DNA from: JAFDZV01 sp048594725
Lineage (GTDB): Bacteria > Bacteroidota > Ignavibacteria > OLB7
DNA length: 64,000 nucleotides
Reading direction: 5' to 3'
Assembly (NCBI GenBank): GCA_048594725.1
Contig: JBMDXA010000199.1
Coordinates: 1-64,000 of the forward strand
Positions 38,647 to 46,955 of the stretch are shown here, piece by piece. Both the position numbers and the translations under genes were made by a program. A model generated the notes under the pieces. The model made no database searches. It worked only from the letters and a program-made list of their open reading frames with translations, and was not told where the DNA came from. Positions within the stretch are counted from its first letter, which is position 1, and the number at the start of each line of letters is the position of its first letter.

Positions 38647-40899
38647 ATGTCTGACACTCAGGATACCCGCATAAGCACCGTGGAGGACGCCCGCGCCCTT
38701 GGTCTTACCGAGGCCGAATACGCCAGGATCAACGAGGTGCTCGGCAGAGCCCCGAACTACACCGAACTGGGCGTCTATTCGGTGATGTGGAGCGAGCATT
38801 GCAGCTACAAGAATTCGATCGCGCAGTTGAAGACCCTTCCGCGCAGCGGCGGGCGGCTGCTGGTGGAGGCCGGCGCCGAGAACGCCGGTCTGGTGGATGT
38901 GGGGGAGGGATATGCCGTGGCCTTCAAGATCGAAAGCCATAACCATCCCAGCGCCGTGGAGCCGTTCCAGGGAGCCGCCACCGGCGTGGGGGGCATCCTC
39001 CGCGATATCTTCACGATGGGGGCCCGCCCGATCGCGGCGCTCGATTCGCTCCGCTTCGGCGGCCTGGACAACCCCCGCACCCGCTTCCTGTTCGAAGGGG
39101 TGGTGCATGGCATCAGCCATTACGGCAACTCCTTCGGTGTTCCCACCGTGGGAGGAGAGGTGTTCTTCGAGGAGTGCTACCGCGATAACCCGCTGGTCAA
39201 TGCGATGGCGGTCGGGATCGTCAAGGCCGACCAGACCGTCTCGGCCACGGCCGGCCCTGCCGGGAACGTGGTGATGATCCTCGGCTCCCGCACCGGCCGC
39301 GATGGCATCCACGGAGCATCGCTCCTGGCCTCGCGCGAGTTCGATGAGCAGACCGAGAATATGCGCCCGACGGTGCAGGTGGGCGATCCCTTCAGCGAGA
39401 AGCTGCTGCTGGAGGCATCGCTGGAGCTTATCGCCTCCGGCGTGGTGGTGGGAATGCAGGATATGGGCGCGGCCGGTATCAGCTGCTCCACCTCGGAGAT
39501 GAGCGCCAAGGCCGGCTCCGGGATGACCATCGATCTGGACAAGGTGCCGCTGCGCGAGGCGGGAATGTCGGCCTACGAGATCATGCTGAGCGAGTCGCAG
39601 GAGCGCATGCTGCTGGTGGTCAGGGAGGAGGATATCGCCGTGGCCGAGAGCATCTGCGCCAAGTGGGATGTGCCGATCACCCGTATCGGCCACACCACCG
39701 ACGATGGCATCATCCGGATCTCCCGTCACGGCCAGCCGGTGGCGAACCTTCCGGCCGAGAGCCTGGTGCTTGGCGGCGGCGCGCCGGTGTACGAGCGCGA
39801 GTGGCGCGAGGCATCGTATGTGAGCGAAACCCGCTCGGCCGATGTGCGCGCGCTGGTGGGGGATGTGAGCCCGGCCGAGGCGTTCGATGCGCTTCTTGCC
39901 GCGCCGAACATCGCCAGCAAGCGCTGGGTCTACGAGCAGTACGATTCGATGGTGCGCACCAACACGGCGCAGTCGTTCAATGCCGACTCGGCGGTGATCC
40001 GCCTGAAGGAGATTCCCGGCAAGGCCATCGCCGTCGCCACCGACTGCAACAGCCGCTACGTCTATCTGAACCCTTATGCGGGCGGGATGATCGCCGTGGC
40101 CGAAGCCGCCCGCAACGTGGTGTGCAGCGGCGCGCAGCCGGTTGCCATCACCAACTGCCTGAACTTCGGCAACCCGTACAACCCGGAGGTCTACTGGCAG
40201 TTCCGCGAGGCGATCCGTGGCATGGGAGACGCCTGCCGCAAGCTGGATACGCCGGTGACCGGCGGGAACGTGTCGTTCCACAACGAGTCGCAGCAGCGCG
40301 CGGTCTTCCCGACACCCACCATCGGCATGCTGGGCGTCATCGACGATCTGTCGCATATCACGCTGTCGGGCTTCCAGGAGAATGGCGATGAGATCGCATT
40401 GCTCGGATTCGAGGGCTACGAACTGGGGGGCAGCGAGCTTCTGTCGCTGCGCTCGGGGCGTGTGACGGGCGATGCCCCGGCGCTCGACATCGACCAGGAG
40501 GCGCGCCTTCAGGGGGCGTTGCTGGAGGCGATCCGTGGCGGCATGATCCGCTCGGCGCACGATTGCTCCGAGGGGGGCCTCGCCATCGCCGTGGCCGAAT
40601 CGGCCATCAACAGCAACGGTGGGAAGCTCGGCGCGGAAATCAGCTACGAGCGCGAGGATGCAATCGCCGCGCTCTTCGGCGAATCGCAGTCGCGGGTGGT
40701 GGTCAGCTACGATCCGAAGTATAGCGATCTGCTGGCGCAGCTTGCCGAGCGTGCAGGGGTGCCGCTGGTGCGCCTGGGAAGCGTGGTGGAGAACCGCTTC
40801 TCCATCAACGGTGCGGCCATCGACACCACCGTCGATGCCATCGCCGAGCGCCATTCCACGGCCATCGAGCGCATCATGGAGAAGGAAGCCGTCGCCTAG
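38647..40899 (+). CDS. purL: Phosphoribosylformylglycinamidine synthase subunit II
   Basis: Purine biosynthesis: converts FGAR and glutamine-derived ammonia to FGAM with ATP. 750 residues, the small PurL type that works with separate PurS and PurQ, neither of which is here. Seen: YSVMWSEHCSYKNS with the conserved His, FKIESHNHPSAVEPFQGAATG (ATP/Mg site; given in part), DMGAAGISCSTSEM and, in the second half, NCLNFGNPY and HDCSEGGLAIA. A perfect short palindrome (CGCGGGAGATCCCGCG, 38596-38611) lies just upstream in the leader. A strong terminator follows. Confidence 0.96.
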   Translation: MSDTQDTRISTVEDARALGLTEAEYARINEVLGRAPNYTELGVYSVMWSEHCSYKNSIAQLKTLPRSGGRLLVEAGAENAGLVDVGEGYAVAFKIESHNHPSAVEPFQGAATGVGGILRDIFTMGARPIAALDSLRFGGLDNPRTRFLFEGVVHGISHYGNSFGVPTVGGEVFFEECYRDNPLVNAMAVGIVKADQTVSATAGPAGNVVMILGSRTGRDGIHGASLLASREFDEQTENMRPTVQVGDPFSEKLLLEASLELIASGVVVGMQDMGAAGISCSTSEMSAKAGSGMTIDLDKVPLREAGMSAYEIMLSESQERMLLVVREEDIAVAESICAKWDVPITRIGHTTDDGIIRISRHGQPVANLPAESLVLGGGAPVYEREWREASYVSETRSADVRALVGDVSPAEAFDALLAAPNIASKRWVYEQYDSMVRTNTAQSFNADSAVIRLKEIPGKAIAVATDCNSRYVYLNPYAGGMIAVAEAARNVVCSGAQPVAITNCLNFGNPYNPEVYWQFREAIRGMGDACRKLDTPVTGGNVSFHNESQQRAVFPTPTIGMLGVIDDLSHITLSGFQENGDEIALLGFEGYELGGSELLSLRSGRVTGDAPALDIDQEARLQGALLEAIRGGMIRSAHDCSEGGLAIAVAESAINSNGGKLGAEISYEREDAIAALFGESQSRVVVSYDPKYSDLLAQLAERAGVPLVRLGSVVENRFSINGAAIDTTVDAIAERHSTAIERIMEKEAVA

Positions 40900-40935
40900 C
40901 AATGCGCGGGAACCTGCAAACGTTGTATGTATGTT

Positions 40936-40967
40936 GGGGGCGCCACTTCGGTGCCCCCGGCTTTTTT
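40936..40967 (+). terminator. Terminator after purL
   Basis: A 9-bp stem (GGGGGCGCC 40936-40944 with GGTGCCCCC 40950-40958, one G-U pair), 5-nt loop, then GGCTTTTTT. A classical intrinsic terminator 36 nt after the stop. Confidence 0.85.
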
Positions 40968-41219
40968 GGGGATTTTCGATTTGCGATTTTGGATTTTCGA
41001 TTGATGGAGAAGTCCGTCGTCAGTTGTCCGTGGCAGTTCCAGCCTGGCGCCATGATGCTCCGGATACTCCAGTACCAACAACGACTGACAACTGACAGCG
41101 GGCGCCGCCCGCGCACAGACCACGGACCTTTTCTCTGTGCCCGCGCACGGACCACGGACTTTTTCCCTGTCACTGCTAACTACGGCCGCGGCAGGCGGCG
41201 GACTACTAACCAGTAACTT
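40968..41219. repeat. Composite heptad-repeat island
   Basis: Same order as at 31.1 kb: GATTTTC/GATTTGC/GATTTTG words (to 41003), GTCCGTCGTCAGTTGTCCGTGG words as opposed arm, a spacer with CCAGTACC, AACGACTGACAACTGACAG, the hairpin GCGGGC-GCC-GCCCGC (41098-41112), then two near-identical 33-nt units (about 41109-41140 and 41142-41172) each with GCGCAC-GACCACGGAC, and a decayed palindrome GGCCGCGGCAGGCGGCG (41184-41200). No gene is present. Confidence 0.75.
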
Positions 41220-41227
41220 CCATCCCC

Positions 41228-43096
41228 ATGTTCACGACGTTACGATCGAAGATTCTGTCGGGCTTTACGGCCCTGATCGCGATCAACGTCGCGTTCGGGC
41301 TGTGGTCGATCTATCAGTTCTCCACGGTGGGAGACTCCACCACCGATGCGATCGCCACCAACTACGAGCTGATCTCCAACACGGTGCAGCTTGCGGCGCT
41401 GGTCGATCGCCAGGTGGATATGCTCCAGAGGATGTCCAATACCGCCACCCCGGACCCCTATATCGTACAGTTCGAGCAGCGTACCACCGAATTTCTGATC
41501 GGCCTTACCCGTGTGGCCCGCAACCGCGCCGCCGATGAAAAGAGCGCGGCACTCGGCAAGATCAGAACCGATTACGATCACTTTCTTCGCAATGCCCAGG
41601 TCTATCGCAATACGCTCACCGGGCGGCAGCGCGGGGATGCGCGCGAGATACTCTACCGCGATGTGCTCCCGGTTGCCAATGCGGTCAAGGAGAGCTGCTT
41701 CGGCATCCTCTACCAGAACCAGAACGAGATCGCCAGCATCCGTACCGACCTGCGGACCGAGCTGCGGCAGTCGCTGGTGCTTGTGGGGCTTGCCACGCTG
41801 GTCAGTACCATGCTCGGCGTGATCGGCGGAGGGTTCTATTCGCGCTGGGCCATCCGCCCCATCCAGCGGCTCACCCAGGCGGTGAAGAACCTTACCGGCG
41901 GCCGCTTCGGCGAGCGCATCCTCATCACCACCGCCGATGAACTGGGGGATCTCTCCTTCGAGTTCAACCGGATGATCGAGCGCCTGGGCCGCTACGAGGC
42001 GATGAATATCGAGCAGCTGCTTCTGGAGAAACGAAAGGTGGAGACGATCGTGCAGTCGATCGCCACGCCGATCGTGGTGGCCGATGCGGAGATGCGCCTG
42101 CTGCTTATCAACAGCGCCGCGCTGGCACTGTTCCGCCTGCCGATCGAGGAGAAATACGAGGGACGCTACGTGGGGGATGTGATCGGCGATGAGGCCGTGC
42201 TCCACCCGCTCCGCCGCGCCCTTGCCGATGAGGAGCGCCCCGGCAGCTCCCCCGATATCTACATGGTGCGGGAGGAGGGGGCCGAGCGGTTCTACGCGGT
42301 GGAGACTCTGGGTCTGGAGACCACCTCGGCGGTGAGCGGTGCGGTGATGGTGCTGAGCGATATCACCCACTTCAAGGAACTGGACCGCCTGAAATCGGAT
42401 TTTCTCGCGAAGGTCTCCCACGAGTTCCGCACCCCTCTTTCATCCATCATCATGAGTCTGGACATCCTGCGCGAGGGGCTGCTGGGGGAATTGAACGAGC
42501 AGCAGCGCGACCTGCTCCTCTCCAGCAAGGACGATTGCCGCCGCCTCTCGAAGCTCATCACCGAGCTTCTGGAGCTTTCCAGGATGGAGGCCAATACCCG
42601 CCAGCGCACCGTGGCCGGGATCGATCTGCCCGCCCTTGTCGATGCGGTGCTGCGTCCGCACAGGCTGCCGGCACGGGAGAAGGGGGTGGAGCTGAGAGAG
42701 GAGGTGGCCGAGGAGCTTCCGGTGGTCTGGGCCGATCCGGAGGAGATCCGCTGGCTCTTCAACAATCTGGTCAGCAACGCGCTGCGGCATACCGATTCCG
42801 GCGGCACCATCACCGTGCGCGTGGCGCTGGACGGGGAAGCGCTGGTGGCATCGGTGGAGGACGACGGGCATGGCATCCCGCTGGACAGCCTGAACAAGAT
42901 CTTCGAGAAGTTCCATCAGGTCGGCTCGCCGGCCATCACCACCCCCGGCAGCGTGGGTCTCGGCCTTGCAATTGCCAGGGATGTGGTGGAAAGCTACGGG
43001 GGGCGCATCTCCGTGACCAGCGAGATCCACAAGGGCTCCTGCTTCACCGTACGGATTCCGGGTGCGCGCCTTGCCGCGCCGGGAGGAGAGGGGTGA
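41228..43096 (+). CDS. Membrane sensor histidine kinase with HAMP and PAS domains
   Basis: 622 residues. TM1 (about 8-27), a periplasmic helical sensor of about 150 residues resembling four-helix bundles, TM2 (about 183-203), HAMP (about 204-258), coiled linker, PAS-like domain (about 275-380, SIATPIVVADAEMRLLLIN), HisKA with H398 in KVSHEFRTP, and ATPase motifs NLVSNALRH, EDDGHGI, FEKFHQV and GSVGLGLAI. It is the likely partner of the sigma54 response regulator encoded 342 bp downstream on the same strand, an NtrB/KinB-like pairing. The signal is unknown. Confidence 0.9.
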   Translation: MFTTLRSKILSGFTALIAINVAFGLWSIYQFSTVGDSTTDAIATNYELISNTVQLAALVDRQVDMLQRMSNTATPDPYIVQFEQRTTEFLIGLTRVARNRAADEKSAALGKIRTDYDHFLRNAQVYRNTLTGRQRGDAREILYRDVLPVANAVKESCFGILYQNQNEIASIRTDLRTELRQSLVLVGLATLVSTMLGVIGGGFYSRWAIRPIQRLTQAVKNLTGGRFGERILITTADELGDLSFEFNRMIERLGRYEAMNIEQLLLEKRKVETIVQSIATPIVVADAEMRLLLINSAALALFRLPIEEKYEGRYVGDVIGDEAVLHPLRRALADEERPGSSPDIYMVREEGAERFYAVETLGLETTSAVSGAVMVLSDITHFKELDRLKSDFLAKVSHEFRTPLSSIIMSLDILREGLLGELNEQQRDLLLSSKDDCRRLSKLITELLELSRMEANTRQRTVAGIDLPALVDAVLRPHRLPAREKGVELREEVAEELPVVWADPEEIRWLFNNLVSNALRHTDSGGTITVRVALDGEALVASVEDDGHGIPLDSLNKIFEKFHQVGSPAITTPGSVGLGLAIARDVVESYGGRISVTSEIHKGSCFTVRIPGARLAAPGGEG

Positions 43097-43438
43097 TTTT
43101 AGATTTTCGATTGGCCCCGGCGATTTACGATTGACGATTTACGAGGGAGCGGAGGCGATTGACGATTTACGAGGGAGCGGAGGCGATTGACGATTTACGA
43201 TTTTGGGAACGGGGATGATGATTTACGATTGACGATTTACGAGGGGATGTGTGTGGGGGGGACATGTACGTGGTATTTCGTATTTACTGGTGCTCCAGTG
43301 CGCTTCCGCTTCGTCAATCAACACTCGTCAATCGTAAATCCTGCTGTCCCGCTTCTTCCCTAAGAGCTAAGAACTAAGAACTAAGAGCTAAGAACTAAGA
43401 GCTAAGAACTAAGCACCAAGAACTAAGTATCCTCATCC
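43097..43438. repeat. Heptad island between kinase and regulator genes, with 28-bp tandem units
   Basis: GATTTTA/GATTTTC words, then alternating GATTTAC and GATTGAC. A 28-bp unit (four heptads: GATTGACGATTTACGAGGGA plus GCGGAGGC) repeats at 43129-43156 and 43157-43184, with half a copy after. The complement (GTCAATCGTAAATCC) appears at 43327-43341 as an opposed arm. Ten CTAAGAG/CTAAGAA words finish the island (43361-43430). No gene is present. Confidence 0.8.
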
Positions 43439-44764
43439 ATGAATGTCCTGCTGGTTGACGACGAACCGAACGTGCTGAAGACCCTCACCATCTGCCTGAA
43501 GTCGATGGGGCTGGAGGTGACCGCCTGCAAAAGCCCGCTGGAGGGACTGGATGTGATGCGGGAGCGCCCGTCGTTCGATCTGGCGTTCATCGATCTGAAG
43601 ATGTACCCGATCGACGGGATCGAGCTGATGCTCCAGATCCAGCAGATGCAGCCGGACATCACGGTGGTGATTATCACCGCGCATGGCACCGTGGGAACGG
43701 CGGTGGAGGCGATCAAGAAGGGGGCGTTCGATTATCTCCAGAAGCCGTTCGATCTGGAGGAGCTGCGGCGGTTCATCGAAAAGGCGCTCCGGTTCCATGA
43801 GCTGAAGCAGGAGAACCGGCAGCTTCGCAGCGAACTTGAGCGGGTACACGATACCGCCGGGGAGATCATCACCCGCAACCCCACCATGCTGGGACTGATA
43901 ACGCTGGCCGAGCGTGTGGCCGATACGCCGCTGACGGTGCTGGTGGAGGGGGAGAGCGGCACCGGCAAGGAGTTGTTCGCCGGGTTGATCCATCGCAGGA
44001 GCGCCCGCTCGGCGAAGTCGTTCGTGCGGGTGAACTGTGCGGCGCTGCCGGAGAACCTGCTGGAGTCTGAACTGTTCGGCCATGCGAAAGGATCGTTCAC
44101 CGGAGCGCACAAGGACCGTGTGGGGCGCTTCGAGCTGGCCGACAAGGGGACGATCTTTCTGGATGAGGTGGGGGAGCTTCCGTTGCAGCTTCAGGCAAAG
44201 CTTCTGAGGGTGTTGCAGAGCCACGAGTTCGAGCGTCTGGGCGAAAGCCGTACGCGGCAGGTGGACGTACGCGTGGTGGCCGCCACCAACCGCGATCTCG
44301 GCGCGGAGATCGCGGCCGGACGGTTCCGCGAGGATCTCTATTACAGGCTGAACGCGGTGCGGCTGAAGATCCCGCCGCTGCGCGAACGCAAGGAGGATAT
44401 CCCCCTGCTGGCGCACTATTTCATCGGCAAGTATGCGCCGGAGAGGACGGGACTGAAACTATCGGTGGAGGCGCTGGCGCTGATCTCCGAGCACGAGTGG
44501 AAGGGGAATGTGCGCGAGCTGGAAAATGTGATAAGCAGGGCGGTGTTTCTGGCGCGCGGCGACGAGATCACCGAGACGGAGCTGCCGGATGAATTTCTGG
44601 GCTACACCCGCACCAGCGTCCCGGCCTCGCAGACGCTGGAGGCGATGGAGCGCGACCATATCGCCCGCGTGATCGCCGAGTCGAAGAGCTTCGAGGAGGC
44701 CGCACGAAAACTCGACATCGATTCGGCCACCCTCTGGCGCAAGCGGAGGAAATACAACCTGTGA
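43439..44764 (+). CDS. NtrC-family sigma54-dependent response regulator
   Basis: 441 residues. Receiver domain with D52 in LAFIDLKMYPIDG and KPF switch residues; AAA+ domain with Walker A GESGTGKE (about 171), the sigma54-contact loop as GSFTGA in place of GAFTGA, Walker B GTIFLDEVGEL, and arginine finger region RFREDLYYRLNAV; C-terminal Fis-type helix-turn-helix (SFEEAARKLDIDSATLWRKR). It activates sigma54 promoters after phosphorylation, presumably by the kinase encoded upstream. The targets are unknown; no clear GG-N10-GC promoter was recognised nearby. Confidence 0.92.
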   Translation: MNVLLVDDEPNVLKTLTICLKSMGLEVTACKSPLEGLDVMRERPSFDLAFIDLKMYPIDGIELMLQIQQMQPDITVVIITAHGTVGTAVEAIKKGAFDYLQKPFDLEELRRFIEKALRFHELKQENRQLRSELERVHDTAGEIITRNPTMLGLITLAERVADTPLTVLVEGESGTGKELFAGLIHRRSARSAKSFVRVNCAALPENLLESELFGHAKGSFTGAHKDRVGRFELADKGTIFLDEVGELPLQLQAKLLRVLQSHEFERLGESRTRQVDVRVVAATNRDLGAEIAAGRFREDLYYRLNAVRLKIPPLRERKEDIPLLAHYFIGKYAPERTGLKLSVEALALISEHEWKGNVRELENVISRAVFLARGDEITETELPDEFLGYTRTSVPASQTLEAMERDHIARVIAESKSFEEAARKLDIDSATLWRKRRKYNL

Positions 44765-45316
44765 TAGAAGCCCAGGGGGGAGAGCAGCCCAGGATGCGGG
44801 CAGCCGGGAGTTACGGCCCCTGGGGCCGGGAAGTCCTGCGGCGGGAAATCCTATGGCGGGAAGTGCTGCGGCAAGGAGACGGGAGGGAGGATGGCTAGGG
44901 GGTTGGCTATCATCCCTGCCAGCTATTACCTATCACTATCCATCCTTCCTACAGCACCTTTGCTAGCAGATACCAGGTTACCACCAGCGTCAATACGATG
45001 CCGCCGATGGCGAACATCCGTTCGAGATTGGGACGGAGCATAAGATGTACGATTTCGGATTTACTATCGGCGATTCGGGGATAATCGGCGCCCGCGCACC
45101 CAGGATTCACGCATATTTGCGGCCTGAATAATTCTCAGGATATCATCATAATCCGGGACACGGCATCCATATGTAATTCGCAAAAAAAAAGTCGTCATAA
45201 TCCGCGACGGGCCATATAAAATTGCCTTATAAAATTCGCGAAGATTTCATGCTGCCCGCGCCGGATCGAATAAACAACGCCCGGCCCACGCGGCCAAGAT
45301 TCGCGCATATTCGCGG
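44765..45316. other. Long gap with short repeats and one tiny ORF
   Basis: 44765-44900 is G-rich with repeated GCGGGAAxTCCT/GCGGGAAGTGCT words (three copies, 44835-44875). 44949-45041 holds a 30-codon membrane ORF, listed separately. 45041-45080 has GATTTCG/GATTTAC words. 45100-45316 has pairs of similar motifs: GGATTCACGCATATTTGCGG and AGATTCGCGCATATTCGCGG, and TCATAATCCGGGAC and TCATAATCCGCGAC. No larger gene is seen. Confidence 0.5.
44949..45041 (-). CDS. Candidate 30-residue single-helix membrane protein
   Basis: An ATG-to-TAG frame of 30 codons. The product starts MLRPNLERMFAIGG and continues with IVLTLVVTWYLLAKVL, i.e. a short basic N-terminus and one clean transmembrane helix with a charged Lys near the end. 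The helix-like composition over nearly the whole length is unlikely by chance but possible. No good ribosome site is visible, and the flanks are repeat-like. It resembles small membrane proteins that accompany transporters or oxidases only in general form. Confidence 0.4.
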   Translation of the reverse strand: MLRPNLERMFAIGGIVLTLVVTWYLLAKVL

Positions 45317-46144
45317 TTAGTGGGAGTAGTTCGCCAGGTCATCCAGCGTTATCCTATGCACATGGCGCAGGGGATTGCTGAGGAAGCGGCTGCCGACCTC
45401 GACGAATTTATGAGGGAAATCGCTCAGATAATAATCATGGCGGGGGATCGAGCGCGAGCTGTTCAGCATTCCCATCTCCTGCAGGGTAGCGCGTGCCTGT
45501 TCGGCGGCGGCGATGCCGGGATCGACCAGGGTTACCCGGTCGCCGGCGATCTCCCTGATGCTTGGTATCAGCAGTGGATAATGGGTGCAGCCCAGGATAA
45601 GGGTATCGATGGAGCGTGCCAGCAGGGGGGAGAGATATTCCCGGGCCATGATGAGGGTGGCCGGGTGGTGGGAGAGCCCTTCCTCGGCAAACCCCACGAA
45701 CAGCGGGCACGCCTTTGCGATCACCTGGCTTCCGGGTGCCAGTGCCGTTATTGCATTCTGGTAGGAATCGGACCGGACCGTTCCCTCGGTGCCTATCACG
45801 CCGATGGTTCCGGAGCGTGTGGCCGCCACCGCCGCGCTGGCTCCCGGCTGGATCACCCCGATCACCGGCACCGACGAGACGCTCCGCACCTGCTCCAGCG
45901 CCACTGCCGAGGCGGTGTTGCAGGCGATGATAATCATCTTCACCCCGAGCGATTCCAGAAACCCGGCCGCCTCCAGCGAATAGCCGATCACGGTCTGGCT
46001 CGATTTGGAGCCGTAGGGTACCCTCGCGGTGTCGCCGAAATAGATCGTGTTCTCCTGCGGGAGCAGTTCCATCACCCGGCAGGCCACGGTAAGCCCGCCG
46101 ATGCCTGAATCGAACAATCCGATCGGTTGAGATGCCTTCGTCAT
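45317..46144 (-). CDS. murI: Glutamate racemase
   Basis: Makes D-glutamate for peptidoglycan, 275 residues. MTKASQPIGLFDSGIGGLTVA is the family opening (given to 20 residues at most elsewhere); the two catalytic cysteines are in IACNTASA and ILGCTHYPLL; VFGDTARVPYG appears as IYFGDTARVPYGSKS. The start at 46144 overlaps the stop of the upstream cytochrome gene by ATGA, implying translational coupling. A much longer in-frame extension upstream lies inside the cytochrome gene in another frame and is not real. Confidence 0.95.
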   Translation of the reverse strand: MTKASQPIGLFDSGIGGLTVACRVMELLPQENTIYFGDTARVPYGSKSSQTVIGYSLEAAGFLESLGVKMIIIACNTASAVALEQVRSVSSVPVIGVIQPGASAAVAATRSGTIGVIGTEGTVRSDSYQNAITALAPGSQVIAKACPLFVGFAEEGLSHHPATLIMAREYLSPLLARSIDTLILGCTHYPLLIPSIREIAGDRVTLVDPGIAAAEQARATLQEMGMLNSSRSIPRHDYYLSDFPHKFVEVGSRFLSNPLRHVHRITLDDLANYSH

Positions 46145-46749
46145 TTGCCCCGCAATTGAAGTACGGTGTCCGGCCGCGCGTCGCGATCGGCGGCCTGGGG
46201 AACCTGATGGCGGATCTTCTGCCATGCCGAATCCGCGTTGAACGGCTCGTGCTGGAACGGGCAGTGGATCTCCGCGGTGGCCGGGTTTGCCGCATGACAC
46301 TGCGAGCAATCCTGCAACGATCCCACCACGCCGGCATGGGCGGTGAACGCCTCGCGATCCAGCATGGTGTTGTAATCGGAGTAGTTGGAGCCGGGCCCGT
46401 GGCAGCGCTCGCAGCCCACCCCCTCGGCGTTCAGCAACTGTTCCGGTTCGTTCTGCGCCGGACGTCCCAGCGTGCTGTGGCAGCCGATGCACGACTCGGT
46501 AGTGATGTTGTGGCTTGCCAGATACGCCTTCGCCGAATCCGATTCCAGCACGCTGTAGGCGGTGGCGTGGGGGCCGCTGGCCCAGATCTTGAACTGTGCT
46601 CCCAGGCTTGCCGCTTCGTGGCAGACACGGCATCGCTCGATACCCACATAGCGGGCTTCATCGCTGTTGTCTCCGGTGAAATACACGAAGAGAAACGCGA
46701 CGATTGCGATCAGTGCGAGAAGGAAAACGTAGCTGAATCTGTTGAGCAT
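46141..46749 (-). CDS. Tetraheme c-type cytochrome, membrane-anchored
   Basis: 202 residues. The N-terminal helix (YVFLLALIAIVAFLFVYF) is an uncleaved signal anchor or signal peptide, so the protein is periplasmic. Four CxxCH haem sites: CRVCH, CIGCH, CERCH and CSQCH, in a layout like cytochrome c554-type domains (GVGCERCHGPG). Extra His residues (GPHATAY, AFTAHAG) could be distal ligands. It probably carries electrons between periplasmic enzymes; the partner is unknown. It is coupled by ATGA overlap to murI, an odd functional pairing, and divergent from rpsA. Confidence 0.88.
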   Translation of the reverse strand: MLNRFSYVFLLALIAIVAFLFVYFTGDNSDEARYVGIERCRVCHEAASLGAQFKIWASGPHATAYSVLESDSAKAYLASHNITTESCIGCHSTLGRPAQNEPEQLLNAEGVGCERCHGPGSNYSDYNTMLDREAFTAHAGVVGSLQDCSQCHAANPATAEIHCPFQHEPFNADSAWQKIRHQVPQAADRDARPDTVLQLRGK

Positions 46750-46816
46750 AATGTCTATCGGGGCAAAGATATTGAAATCATTAAAGGGATTCGCTCAGGG
46801 CCGGGGGCTGTAACGA

Positions 46817-46847
46817 TTTGCACATTGTAGAGTGTGTAGTATATTGC
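46817..46847 (+). promoter_or_regulatory. Promoter for rpsA
   Basis: TTTG at 46817-46820, 19 nt, then TATATTGC at 46840-46847, close to the Bacteroidota TTTG-N19-21-TAnnTTTG pattern. It also reads as TTGCAC-N16-TATATT for a sigma70-like promoter. It gives a leader of about 105 nt. Confidence 0.45.
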
Positions 46848-46866
46848 TCCCCCTTTCCTTGGGGGT

Positions 46867-46894
46867 AGCCCCGCCCGATCGCTTCGGCGGGGCT
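46867..46894 (+). promoter_or_regulatory. Leader hairpin upstream of rpsA
   Basis: AGCCCCGCC (46867-46875) pairs perfectly with GGCGGGGCT (46886-46894) around a 10-nt loop, about 60 nt before the start codon and inside the predicted leader. In other bacteria S1 represses its own mRNA through leader structure; a similar role here is inference. Confidence 0.4.
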
Positions 46895-46955
46895 GATTTG
46901 CCGCACGAAAGGGTACGCGAATAACGTCAACGCACTCCAAAAAGATCTCGTAATC

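Noticed and set aside
38449..40902. An 817-codon minus-strand frame
   Set aside because: Shadow of purL, which shows all expected motifs on the plus strand.
43129..43200. CRISPR array
   Set aside because: The 28-bp units abut directly with no spacers, no cas genes are nearby and the unit is made of heptamers.
45317..46633. A 438-codon version of glutamate racemase
   Set aside because: The N-terminal 163 residues are read from the cytochrome gene in the wrong frame; the conserved start at 46144 overlaps the cytochrome stop by ATGA.
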